Source: JBFELO01 sp041552055
GTDB lineage: Bacteria; Acidobacteriota; Thermoanaerobaculia; Thermoanaerobaculales; Sulfomarinibacteraceae
Assembly (NCBI GenBank): GCA_041552055.1
Contig: JBFELO010000011.1
Location: 1-58,991, forward strand
Reading direction: 5' to 3'
Length of the DNA: 58,991 nucleotides
The translations under genes were made by a program, and so were the position numbers. Shown piece after piece: positions 41,802 through 50,349 of this stretch; positions within the stretch are counted from its first letter, which is position 1, and each line of letters opens with the position of its first letter. Below the pieces are notes generated by a model. It saw only the letters and a list, made by a program, of their open reading frames with translations, was not told where the DNA came from and searched no databases.

Positions 41802-44800
41802 CGCCATCGACGGTGCGGTGGACTGGGTCGCGCGGGCCGACACCAGCGTGGCCCGGGCCATCGCGGCCCATGGCGAGGACCACGAAGTGGGTTTCCCCGC
41901 CACCGCCTACTACCTGCCGGTGATCTACTCGCTGTCGGGCGACAAGGTCGAGACCCTCGCCGACTGCCGCGCCGTCCTCAGGAAGGCCAAGGAGCTGTTG
42001 CCGCAGCGGCCCTCGGACGACGTCTGGCTGCCGTACCTGGGCAACGCGCTCGACGCCGGAATCGCGTCACTCTTCGCATGCGAGATCATCGAGGCCTGCA
42101 AGTACCTGGACGGTTGGAACGGCAGCCGTCCGGTCGACGGCATCTGGCTGGGCGCCGCGTCGGACGTGATCATCCGCGAGCGGGGGATCGAGTTCGTGGA
42201 CGGGACGGCGCCGGGTTTCGCCGCCATCACCGGTGCGGCTCCGACCAACGAGATCGCGGTCACCATCGCCCGGCAGCTGCAGGAGAAGAACCTCTACGTC
42301 TTCATGGCCGGGTCGACAAACGGCAGGCAGTTCGCCGAGCAGCTCGCCGAGGAGGGCGTCCAGCTCGGCTGGGAGACCAGGCTGGTGCCGTACGGCAAGG
42401 ACGTCTCGGCGTTGATCTACGCACTCGGCTTCGCCAACCGGGTCGCGCTGTCGTTCGGGAACGTCGCGCCGGCCGACTTCGAGGCGAATCTCAAGTACAA
42501 CAAGGACCGGGTATTCGCCTTCGTGCTGCCGTTTGGCGAGGTGGATGCCGAGAAGTACTCGCTGGCCGCCGGCGCCATCAACTACGGCTTTCCGGTCATC
42601 GCGGACACCGATATACCCGAGATCCTGCCCACCGGCGTGTGCACCTACGAGCACGTGGTGTCGGGCGTGCCCTACGACACCATGGTGGAGAAGGCGCTCG
42701 AGGTGCGTGGCTGCAAGGTGAGGGTCACCGAGGTGCCGGTGCCGGTGCCCTACGGACCGGCCTTCGAGGGCGAACGGATCCGGAAGTCGGACATGCGGAT
42801 CGAGTTCGGCGGCAACCGGACGCCGGCCTTCGAGTTCGTCACCACCCGCGAGCTCGACGAGATCAGCGACGGCGAGATCGAGGTGATCGGCCCGGAGGTG
42901 GACGCGGTGGAGCCGGGCGCGGCGCTGCCGCTCGGGATCTGGGTCGAGGTCGCGGGCCGCAAGATGCAGACCGACTTCGAGCCGATCCTCGAGCGCCAGG
43001 TCCACCACTTCCTCAACGGTGCGTCGGGGCTCTGGCACATGGGCCAGCGAGACATCGTGTGGTCCCGGATCTCGGGCGAGGCCTTCGACAAAGGCCTCCG
43101 GATCGAGCACTACGGCAAGATCCTGCACGCCAAGATCCTCGGTGAGTACGGCTCGATCGTGGACAAGGTCAAGGTCACCCTGTTCACCGAGCTCGATGAG
43201 GTCGAGCGCCGGCAGGAGGTCGCCCGAGGCGTCTACGATCAGCGGAACCGGCGCCTCGAGGCCATGACCGACGAGTCGGTGGAGACCTTCTACTCGTGCC
43301 TGCTCTGCCAGTCGTTCGCGCCCAACCACGTGTGCATCATCACCCCCGAGCGTCTCGGGCTGTGCGGGGCCTACAACTGGCTCGACGGCAAGGCCGCCCA
43401 CGAGATCGACCCTACCGGCGCCAACCAACCGGTTCAGAAGGGCGAGGTCCTCGACCCGGTCAAGGGGATCTGGTCGGGCGTCGACGACTACGTCTACATC
43501 AACAGCCACAAGACGCTGGAGTCGTTCTCGGCGTACTCGATCATGGACCGGCCGATGACCAGCTGCGGCTGCTTCGAGGTGATCTGCGGCTATGTGCCCG
43601 AGTGCAACGGCATCATGGCCGTCAACCGCGAGTTCCCGGGCGACACGCCGGTGGGTATGAACTTCTCGACCCTCGCCGGCGAGGTGGGCGGTGGGCGGCA
43701 GACCCCGGGTTTCATGGGCTGCGGCAAGATCTTCCTGACCAGCCGCAAGTTCCTCTTTGCAGACGGCGGACCCCGGCGTCTGATCTGGATGCCGAAAGAG
43801 CTCAAGGAGCTGCTCGCCGACGACCTGGGCAGGCGCTTCGACGACATCGGCTTGCCCGCCATGCTGGACAAGATCGCCGACGAGACAGTCGCCACCGAGC
43901 CGAACGAGATCCGGTCGTTCATGGAGAAGGTGGGACACCCCGCCCTCGAGATGGAGGACATGGCCACGTACGCTCAACAGGCGAGTGCCGAGGCCGCGAA
44001 GAAGACCGAGGCCACAGCACCGGCGTCCAAGTCCGAGTCCGTGGCCGCGGCCGAAGATCCCGATCGACAACTCACCGCGGAATCCGCCCCCGAGGATGTG
44101 GTGATGACACCGCAACAGATCGCCCACCTGAAAGCAGAGCTCGCGGCGTCGGTGGCCGCCGAGGTGCGAGAGGAGCTCAAGGGCGCACTGACCCGGGAGA
44201 TCGTGCGCGACATCATCGGGGTGCTGAGGATGGACTTTCTGGGTGAGTCGGTCGTACCTGATCCCGTTCCGGTCCCCGTTCCCGAAGAAGACGAGGCACC
44301 TCGGTCCTTCAAGGTCATCGAAGCTGGTCCCACCGCTGCCGACCGCCTCGCCGAGGTCAGCGCGTTCGAGATCACGCAGGAGGCCTGCGAGGAGCCCGTG
44401 TGGACCGTCACCCTGGGGGCCGGGCCGGACCAGGGCGGCAGCCGCGGCGTGACCCGCACCGTCGGCGGCGCGACCTGCATGCCGTTCCACCTCTGGGAAG
44501 GGGAGATGCCGCACCGGCCGCTGGTGGCCCTCGAGGTCTTCGATGTGGTCTCCGAGAAGCTTCCGCCGTCGCTGCGTGAGATCTACGGCGATCTGCTCGA
44601 GGATCCGCCCGAGATGGCGCGGACCTGTGTCGAGAAGTACGGCGCCGATCTGATCTCGGTCCGCCTCGAGGGGACCCACCCGGAGAAGGGGGCGCGAACT
44701 CCCGACCAGGCGGTCGAGCTCGTGAAGAACGTTCTGCAAGGCGTCGATGTGCCGTTGATCGTCACCGGCCACGGCCACTTCGATTCGGTCAACGAGGTCC

Positions 44801-45330
44801 TGAAGGCGGTTGCCCACGCCTGCCACGGCGAGAACCTCCTGCTCAACTGGGTCGAGCAGGACAACTACCGCACCGTCGCCGGCGCGGCCATGGCCTACGG
44901 CCACTGCGTGGTGGCCCAGAGCCCCATCGACGTCAACATCGGCAAGCAGATGAACATCCTGCTCACCGGAATGAGCGTTCCCACCCAGCAGATCGTCATG
45001 GACCCCATGACCGGGGCCATGGGGTACGGCCTCGAGTACACCTACTCGGTGATGGAGCGCATCCGGCTCAGCGGTCTCGGCGGCGACGCCATGCTGGCCG
45101 GGCCGATGATCGTATCGCCGGGGCAGGAGAGCGCCAAGGTCAAGGAGGTGAAGGCGCCCGAGAGCGACTTCCCGTCGTGGGGCGACGTCGGCAAACGGGC
45201 CGTGCTGTGGGAGCTCGCTTGCGCCAACACCCTGCTCTACGCGGGCGCGGACATCCTGATCATGTACCACCCCGATGCCGCGATGGCTACCAAGGACACC
45301 ATCTTCCGGCTCATGGACGGCAGGGGGTAG
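41779..45330 (+). CDS. acsB-acsD: Acetyl-CoA synthase (AcsB) fused to the CFeSP small subunit (AcsD)
   Basis: One uninterrupted 1183-codon frame. Residues 1 to about 735 are a full AcsB, aligning with the Moorella protein from the N-terminal CODH-contacting domain to GHPALEMED. The A-cluster ligands C507, C510, C519, C529 and the C596-G-C598 distal nickel site are all present, one residue offset from Moorella. Residues of about 735-870 are an Ala/Glu-rich, charged linker including a predicted helix (residues 779-815) and a Pro/Val repeat. Residues of about 872-1183 are a full AcsD (CFeSP small subunit, TIM barrel), with LGAGPDQGGSRG, NWVEQDNYRTVAG and MGYGLEYTYSVMERIRL. In all models I know these are separate subunits. 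ATG 44104, with GAGG 8 nt upstream, could allow internal initiation. Confidence 0.95.
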   Translation: MSKLICSSAIDGAVDWVARADTSVARAIAAHGEDHEVGFPATAYYLPVIYSLSGDKVETLADCRAVLRKAKELLPQRPSDDVWLPYLGNALDAGIASLFACEIIEACKYLDGWNGSRPVDGIWLGAASDVIIRERGIEFVDGTAPGFAAITGAAPTNEIAVTIARQLQEKNLYVFMAGSTNGRQFAEQLAEEGVQLGWETRLVPYGKDVSALIYALGFANRVALSFGNVAPADFEANLKYNKDRVFAFVLPFGEVDAEKYSLAAGAINYGFPVIADTDIPEILPTGVCTYEHVVSGVPYDTMVEKALEVRGCKVRVTEVPVPVPYGPAFEGERIRKSDMRIEFGGNRTPAFEFVTTRELDEISDGEIEVIGPEVDAVEPGAALPLGIWVEVAGRKMQTDFEPILERQVHHFLNGASGLWHMGQRDIVWSRISGEAFDKGLRIEHYGKILHAKILGEYGSIVDKVKVTLFTELDEVERRQEVARGVYDQRNRRLEAMTDESVETFYSCLLCQSFAPNHVCIITPERLGLCGAYNWLDGKAAHEIDPTGANQPVQKGEVLDPVKGIWSGVDDYVYINSHKTLESFSAYSIMDRPMTSCGCFEVICGYVPECNGIMAVNREFPGDTPVGMNFSTLAGEVGGGRQTPGFMGCGKIFLTSRKFLFADGGPRRLIWMPKELKELLADDLGRRFDDIGLPAMLDKIADETVATEPNEIRSFMEKVGHPALEMEDMATYAQQASAEAAKKTEATAPASKSESVAAAEDPDRQLTAESAPEDVVMTPQQIAHLKAELAASVAAEVREELKGALTREIVRDIIGVLRMDFLGESVVPDPVPVPVPEEDEAPRSFKVIEAGPTAADRLAEVSAFEITQEACEEPVWTVTLGAGPDQGGSRGVTRTVGGATCMPFHLWEGEMPHRPLVALEVFDVVSEKLPPSLREIYGDLLEDPPEMARTCVEKYGADLISVRLEGTHPEKGARTPDQAVELVKNVLQGVDVPLIVTGHGHFDSVNEVLKAVAHACHGENLLLNWVEQDNYRTVAGAAMAYGHCVVAQSPIDVNIGKQMNILLTGMSVPTQQIVMDPMTGAMGYGLEYTYSVMERIRLSGLGGDAMLAGPMIVSPGQESAKVKEVKAPESDFPSWGDVGKRAVLWELACANTLLYAGADILIMYHPDAAMATKDTIFRLMDGRG

Positions 45331-45333
45331 GCC

Positions 45334-46671
45334 ATGGCACTCACCGGACTGCAGATCCAGAAGCTCCTGCCCAAGACGAACTGCAAGGAGTGCGGGGTGA
45401 ACACCTGCCTCGCCTTCGCCATGAAGCTGGCGGCCCGCAAGGCCGAGATCGCCGACTGCCCCTACGCCTCGGAGGAGGCGATCGCGCTGCTCTCGGAGGC
45501 TTACGAACCGCCGGTGAAAGGCGTCCAGCTGGGACCTTACAAGGCACTGAGGTTGGGCGAGGAGACCGTGCTCTACCGGCACGAAAAGTCCTTTGTCAAC
45601 CAGACCCTGCTGGCCGTGAACGTCAACGACACCGACGAATCGACGGAGATTGACGCGACCCTGCTGGCGGTGAAGGACTACGCCATCGAACGGGTGGGCG
45701 AGACCATCGGCCTCGACATGGTGGCGGTGTCCCACCGCGGCCCCTCGGTCGATGCTTTTGTCGAACTCGCGAAGCGGGCGTGGAGCGAGGTGGGCAAGCC
45801 GTTGGTTCTGAGAAGCCACGATCCCGACGCGCTCGGGGCAGCGGCCAAGGCGGTGGCAGGCTCGCGCAGCGTGCTCGCCTCGGCGACCCCGGACACGGTA
45901 GGCGGGCTGATCGAGGTTGCCTCGGAGCACGAGCACGCCCTGGCTCTCACCGCGCCCGATCTGAACGGCCTCGTGGCGATGGCCGGGAAGCTCCGGGAGG
46001 GCGGTTTCAGCGATCTCATCCTCCAGTTCGAGACCCACTCTCTCGCCGAGCGCTTTCAGACCAACTCCATCGCCCGCCGGGCCGCGATCAAAACGGGCAC
46101 CAAGGCGCTGGGATTGCCGTTTCTGAGGTTCGTGAACGAGATCGACCTGGTGGTCGGCACGGTCGAGGCGGTCAACGAGACCGCCAAGTACGGCGGCATC
46201 TGTGTGCTGCCCCGGTTCGATGCCGCGCAGATCGCATCGCTGATCACCCTCCGGCTCAACATCTTCACCGATCCCCAGAAGCCGATCCAGGTCGAGCCGA
46301 ATATCTATCCCGTCGGCGAACCGGGCGCGGACTCCCCGGTTTTCGTGACCACCAACTTCTCGCTGACCTATTTCATCGTCAGCGGCGAGATCGAGAACAG
46401 CGGGCTGAACGCGTGGCTGGTGGTTCCGGAGTGCGAGGGCATGAGCGTCCTCACCGCGTGGGCAGCCGGCAAGTTCTCGGGAGCGACGGTGGCCAAGTTC
46501 TGCAAGGAGGCGGGTCTCGAAGATCAGGTCAGCCGCCGTGACATCGTCATTCCGGGCTACGTGGCACAGATCAGTGGCGACCTCGAGGAGAACCTGCCCG
46601 GCTGGAGTGTTCTCGTGGGGCCCCAGGAGGCCGCGGACCTCGAGAGCTTCATCAAGGCCAGGCTGACCTAG
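45334..46671 (+). CDS. acsC: Corrinoid iron-sulfur protein large subunit
   Basis: A 445-aa CFeSP gamma subunit. The N-terminal [4Fe-4S] domain ligands are C17-X2-C20-X4-C25-X16-C42, the exact family spacing. A TIM barrel (from about residue 90) is followed by the C-terminal B12-binding domain, with GGICVLPRFDAA and the segment LNAWLVVPECEGMSVLTAWAAG. It carries the methyl-cobamide that donates CH3 to ACS. The gene begins 3 nt after the AcsB-AcsD fusion. The two CFeSP partners are therefore one free subunit and one domain tethered to ACS. Confidence 0.95.
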   Translation: MALTGLQIQKLLPKTNCKECGVNTCLAFAMKLAARKAEIADCPYASEEAIALLSEAYEPPVKGVQLGPYKALRLGEETVLYRHEKSFVNQTLLAVNVNDTDESTEIDATLLAVKDYAIERVGETIGLDMVAVSHRGPSVDAFVELAKRAWSEVGKPLVLRSHDPDALGAAAKAVAGSRSVLASATPDTVGGLIEVASEHEHALALTAPDLNGLVAMAGKLREGGFSDLILQFETHSLAERFQTNSIARRAAIKTGTKALGLPFLRFVNEIDLVVGTVEAVNETAKYGGICVLPRFDAAQIASLITLRLNIFTDPQKPIQVEPNIYPVGEPGADSPVFVTTNFSLTYFIVSGEIENSGLNAWLVVPECEGMSVLTAWAAGKFSGATVAKFCKEAGLEDQVSRRDIVIPGYVAQISGDLEENLPGWSVLVGPQEAADLESFIKARLT

Positions 46672-46684
46672 GACGAGGAGAGCA

Positions 46685-48607
46685 GTGCCCAACGTCGAGT
46701 TCCTCCCCGACCACACCACCTACGAGGCTCCCACGGGGACGCCGCTGGTCAAGGTGGCGCAGCAGGCAGGGGTGGACATCGAGCTGCCGTGCGGTGGGGA
46801 CGGCTCGTGTGGCAGGTGCATCGTGCGCACGACCGGCGGCGAGGTCGAGACCGAGAGCCTGGGCAGGATTCCCTCGTCGGCACTTTCGTCCGGCTACGTG
46901 CTGGCGTGCCGATCCCGCGTCGGTGACGAGGACGTGACGGTCGAGCTGCCCGATCGGACGAAGGCCGAGGGCCAGTTTGCCGATGACGAGGCACGATCAC
47001 TGGTGGACCCGTCGCTGATGCCGACGGCGGACGAGATCGAACCGCTGGTGCGCAAGCTCCTGCTCCGGGTGCCCCCGCCGAGGCTCGAGGACGGGCTGTC
47101 GGACATCGACCGCCTGCAGGCATCCCTGCGCCGCGACCGCAACCTCGACCAGGTCTCCTGCTCCCTGTCCGCGGCGAGGACCGCTGCGTCGGCTCTGCGC
47201 GAGAAGGACGGGAGAGTGACCGTCACGGTGGTCTCGACGGACACGGGTGTGCGCGTGATCGACGTCGAGGCGGGGGACACCACTGCCAGACACTACGGCG
47301 TGTCGGTCGACGTCGGAACCACGTCGGTCGCGGTGCAACTGGTCTACCTGCCCACCGGTGCGATCCTCGCCACCGAGAGCGACTACAACGCTCAAATCTC
47401 ATGTGGTGTCGACGTGATCGGCCGCATCAACTACGCCGCCAGGGCGGCGGGCCTCGAGGAGCTGCGGGCGCGCATCCTCGAGACGGTGAACCGCCTGGTG
47501 TGCAAGGTCGCGTTTGCGCGTGCCGTCAATCCCGGTGAGATCTGCCAGGCGGCGGCGGCCGGCAACACGGTCATGACCCACCTGCTGCTCGGACTGCCGC
47601 CGGAGAACATCCGGCTCGAACCCTACACCCCGACGGTGCTTCAGCCGCCGCCTCTCACTGCGGGCGAGATCGGCCTGGGGATCTGCACCGACGCGCCGGT
47701 GGAGCTCGCCCCTTGCGTGGGCAGCTACGTCGGCGGCGACATCACCGCCGGTCTGCTCTGTACCGACATGGCCTCCGAGAGCCACGCCATCTCCCTCTAC
47801 GTCGACATCGGCACCAACGGCGAGATCGTCGTCGGCAATACCGAGTTCCTCATGTCGTGCGCGTGCTCGGCCGGTCCCGCCTTCGAGGGGGGCGGAATCG
47901 AGTGCGGCGTTCGTGCAGCCGCCGGCGCCATCGAACGCGTGGTCGTCGACCCCGATACCGCCAAGCCGACAGTTACGACAATCGGCGGCAGAAAGCCGTT
48001 GGGCATCTGCGGCTCGGGCATGATCGACCTGCTGGCGAATCTGCTGCGCACCGGGTGGATCGACCGCAAGGGGGAGCTCGACCGGTCGCGTCCTTCCGAT
48101 CACATCGATCTCCGGGGCAAGCGCGCGCGCTACATTCTCGTCCCGGTCGAGGAGAGCGCCACCGGCGCGGCCATCTCGATCAGCGAAACCGAGATCGAGA
48201 ACGTGATCCGCGCCAAGGCCGCCATCTACTCCGCGTCGGCGCTGATGCTCGAACGGATGGGGCTCTCCTTCAGTGACCTCGACACGATCTACATCGCCGG
48301 CAGTTTCGGGCGTTACCTCGATCTCCGTCAGGCGGTGGCGATCGGCATGGTGCCGGACGTGCCACACGAAACGTACCGTTACCTCGGCAACGCATCGCTG
48401 ACCGGCTCCTACATGGCGCTGGTGTCGCGGGGCCATCGGCAGCGCCAGCTCGAGATCGCGCACCGCATGACCAACATCGAGCTCAGCACCGAAGCCCAGT
48501 ACATGGACCATTACACCGCGGCGCTCTTCCTGCCGCACACGGATCTCGGGGCCTTCCCCTCGGTCGCGGGTGAGCTGGTGGCGGTGGGAAACGGGACGGA
48601 TCGATGA
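46685..48607 (+). CDS. acsV: RACo, reductive activator of CFeSP (ASKHA ATPase with N-terminal 2Fe-2S domain)
   Basis: A 640-aa protein. The N-terminal ferredoxin domain has C36, C42, C45 and C75 for a [2Fe-2S] cluster (LPCGGDGSCGRC). After a linker and dimerisation region, the ASKHA ATPase domain begins at about residue 203 (HYGVSVDVGTTSVAVQL) and contains SLYVDIGTNGEIVVG and IAGSFGRYLD. RACo uses ATP to drive reduction of inactive Co(II) CFeSP to Co(I). The start is GTG with GAGGAG upstream. It is the last gene before a 150-bp gap and a new promoter. Confidence 0.93.
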   Translation: MPNVEFLPDHTTYEAPTGTPLVKVAQQAGVDIELPCGGDGSCGRCIVRTTGGEVETESLGRIPSSALSSGYVLACRSRVGDEDVTVELPDRTKAEGQFADDEARSLVDPSLMPTADEIEPLVRKLLLRVPPPRLEDGLSDIDRLQASLRRDRNLDQVSCSLSAARTAASALREKDGRVTVTVVSTDTGVRVIDVEAGDTTARHYGVSVDVGTTSVAVQLVYLPTGAILATESDYNAQISCGVDVIGRINYAARAAGLEELRARILETVNRLVCKVAFARAVNPGEICQAAAAGNTVMTHLLLGLPPENIRLEPYTPTVLQPPPLTAGEIGLGICTDAPVELAPCVGSYVGGDITAGLLCTDMASESHAISLYVDIGTNGEIVVGNTEFLMSCACSAGPAFEGGGIECGVRAAAGAIERVVVDPDTAKPTVTTIGGRKPLGICGSGMIDLLANLLRTGWIDRKGELDRSRPSDHIDLRGKRARYILVPVEESATGAAISISETEIENVIRAKAAIYSASALMLERMGLSFSDLDTIYIAGSFGRYLDLRQAVAIGMVPDVPHETYRYLGNASLTGSYMALVSRGHRQRQLEIAHRMTNIELSTEAQYMDHYTAALFLPHTDLGAFPSVAGELVAVGNGTDR

Positions 48608-48636
48608 CGGATCCCGCACTTCGGGTACGTCAGAGG

Positions 48637-48651
48637 CGGTGCCTGGCACCG
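48637..48651. promoter_or_regulatory. Palindrome CGGTGC-N3-GCACCG, copy 1
   Basis: A perfect 6-3-6 inverted repeat, 29 bp after the acsV stop codon, with one further pairing base on each side. It is identical in both arms to a second copy 54 bp downstream. It could double as a terminator hairpin for the upstream genes. Confidence 0.6.
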
Positions 48652-48684
48652 CTGAGGTCGGATCGAAACACGCAGTCGATGCGA

Positions 48685-48713
48685 TTGCGGCGGTGCTCCG
48701 CACCGGCGATAAT
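48685..48713 (+). promoter_or_regulatory. Promoter of the corrinoid methyltransferase genes with an operator in the spacer
   Basis: TTGCGG (48685-48690), 17 bp, and GATAAT (48708-48713) make a plausible sigma70 promoter. The spacer contains palindrome copy 2, CGGTGC-TCC-GCACCG (48691-48705). A repressor bound there would occlude RNA polymerase. The centres of the two palindromes are 54 bp apart, about five helical turns, which would suit looping or cooperative binding. Confidence 0.6.
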
Positions 48714-48757
48714 GACCCGCGACCGTGAGATTCTGATTCTTCATGGGGAGGCATGGG

Positions 48758-49396
48758 ATGGAAGTGCTGCAACAGATCGGCGAGAGCCTGCAGAAGGGGG
48801 AGGACCAGAAAGTTGCCGAGCTGACCCGGCAGGCGATCGACGCCGGCGTCAGTGCGGGTCAAATCCTCAACGACGGTCTGCTCGCGGGTATGGACGTGGT
48901 CGGCAAACGCTTCGGCGCCAACGAGATCTTCCTGCCCGAGGTGCTGCTCGCCGCGCGCGCGATGAACGCGGGAATGGATCTGATCAAGCCGCTGCTGATC
49001 GCCGACGACGTGCCGTCACTGGGCAAGGTGGTGATCGGCACCATCAAGGGTGATCTGCACGACATCGGCAAGAACCTGGTCGGCATCATGCTCAAAGGAG
49101 CTGGCTTCGAGGTTGTCGACCTCGGCGCCGACGTGGCTCCGGAGAACTTTGTCGAGACGGCCGAGGCCGAGGGCGCGTCCGTGGTCGGTCTGTCGGCGCT
49201 GCTCACGACCACCATGATCGGGATGAAGGACGTGGTGGAGCTGGTCAAGGAGCGGGGCCTCGAGGGCAAGGTCAAGGTCATCGTCGGTGGCGCGCCACTG
49301 TCGCAGGCCTTTGCCGAAGAGATCGGCGCCGACGCCTACGGCTACGACGCGGCCAACGCCGTGACGATCGTCAAATCACTGACGGGCGTGGCGTGA
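48758..49396 (+). CDS. Methyltransferase corrinoid protein (MtgC/MttC/MtbC-like)
   Basis: A 212-aa cobalamin-binding protein: an N-terminal four-helix cap of about 85 residues and a Rossmann B12 domain with the base-off/His-on motif D99-L-H101-D-I-G, then VDLGADVAPE and VGGAPLSQAFAEEIGADAYGYDA. The ATG at 48758 is preceded by GGGAGG; an upstream ATG (48743) lies within that Shine-Dalgarno region. It accepts a methyl group from an MttB-type methyltransferase and passes it on. The next gene's start overlaps its stop (GTGA). Confidence 0.93.
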   Translation: MEVLQQIGESLQKGEDQKVAELTRQAIDAGVSAGQILNDGLLAGMDVVGKRFGANEIFLPEVLLAARAMNAGMDLIKPLLIADDVPSLGKVVIGTIKGDLHDIGKNLVGIMLKGAGFEVVDLGADVAPENFVETAEAEGASVVGLSALLTTTMIGMKDVVELVKERGLEGKVKVIVGGAPLSQAFAEEIGADAYGYDAANAVTIVKSLTGVA

Positions 49397-50286
49397 TCAA
49401 AGGGCCCCTGGACCGGCTGCGATCGGGCGAGATCCTGTGCGGCGACGGTGCCTGGGGCACCCAGCTCATGGCGCGCGGCCTCAAACCAGGCGACAGCCCG
49501 GAGGCTCTCAACCTGTCCAACCCCGAAGCACTCGTCGAGGTCGCCCAGATGTACGTGGACGCCGGCGCCGAGCTGATCACCACCAACACCTTCGGCGGCT
49601 CGTCGATCAAGCTCGAGGCGTACTCCCTGGACGGCGAGACCGAGAGGATCAACGCCGCCGCGATCGAGGTGCTCAAACCGGTGGTGGCCGGCAAGGCCTA
49701 CATCTCGGCCTCCATAGGCCCCACTGGGAAGCTGCTCAAGCCCTATGGCGACACCGAGCCCGAGGAGATCGCCGACAGCTTCACGCGCCAGATCGGTGCC
49801 GTGACCGAGGCCGGCGCCGACGCCGTCTGCATCGAGACCATGATCGACCTCATCGAGGCGCAGCTCGCCATCAAGGCGGCGCGGGCGGTCTCGTCCGAGA
49901 TCCCGATCATCGCCACCATGACCTTCGACACGACGCCGCGCGGTTACTTCACCACGATGGGCGTGCCCATCGACAGGGCGTGCGAGGGCCTGGCCGAGGC
50001 GGGCGCGGATGTGATCGGTTCGAACTGTGGGAACGGCATCGAGAAAATGATCGAGATCGCGGCCGGGTTCGTGGAGCATTCGAAGCTGCCGGTGATCATC
50101 CAGTCGAACGCCGGAGTGCCCGAGCACCGCGGCGGCGAGGTGGTCTATCCGGAGACACCGGAGTTCATGGCCGAGCGGATTCCGCAGCTGATCGACCTCG
50201 GCATCAAGATCATCGGCGGGTGTTGCGGCACCGGGCCGGATCATATCCGGGCGTTTCGGGCGGTCGTCGATCGATATCGGGCGTAG
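49393..50286 (+). CDS. Homocysteine S-methyltransferase-family protein (MetH N-terminal domain type)
   Basis: A 297-aa zinc methyltransferase. The zinc ligands are C212 (GSNCGNG) and C277-C278 (GGCCGT), as in the homocysteine domain of MetH and in betaine-homocysteine methyltransferase; ELITTNTFGG is the conserved substrate-side segment. It begins at GTG, overlapping the corrinoid gene's stop. It could methylate homocysteine from the corrinoid protein, or act on another thiol such as a cofactor; a full MetH is not encoded here. Confidence 0.88.
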   Translation: MIKGPLDRLRSGEILCGDGAWGTQLMARGLKPGDSPEALNLSNPEALVEVAQMYVDAGAELITTNTFGGSSIKLEAYSLDGETERINAAAIEVLKPVVAGKAYISASIGPTGKLLKPYGDTEPEEIADSFTRQIGAVTEAGADAVCIETMIDLIEAQLAIKAARAVSSEIPIIATMTFDTTPRGYFTTMGVPIDRACEGLAEAGADVIGSNCGNGIEKMIEIAAGFVEHSKLPVIIQSNAGVPEHRGGEVVYPETPEFMAERIPQLIDLGIKIIGGCCGTGPDHIRAFRAVVDRYRA

Positions 50287-50349
50287 CCGCGGGCTCTTCG
50301 GCTGGTTGGAACAGCACCGATCTGACTAAAACGCGAATTGGAGAACGAG

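Noticed and set aside
38757..41903. Roughly 1050-codon minus-strand frame opposite acsA and cooC
   Set aside because: Same reason: antisense to verified CODH genes, with no recognisable protein features.
41779..45330. A split into two genes (acsB and acsD) by a missed stop or frameshift
   Set aside because: No stop codon or frame change occurs between the AcsB and AcsD parts; codon pattern and frame are continuous through the linker. A sequencing error cannot be excluded without reads.
42067..46719. Very long open frame (about 1550 codons) on the minus strand opposite acsB-acsD and acsC
   Set aside because: It is the mirror image of strongly supported genes in GC-rich sequence, is Leu/Arg/His/Asp-rich without domains, and has no Shine-Dalgarno sequence; open antisense frames are expected at this base composition.
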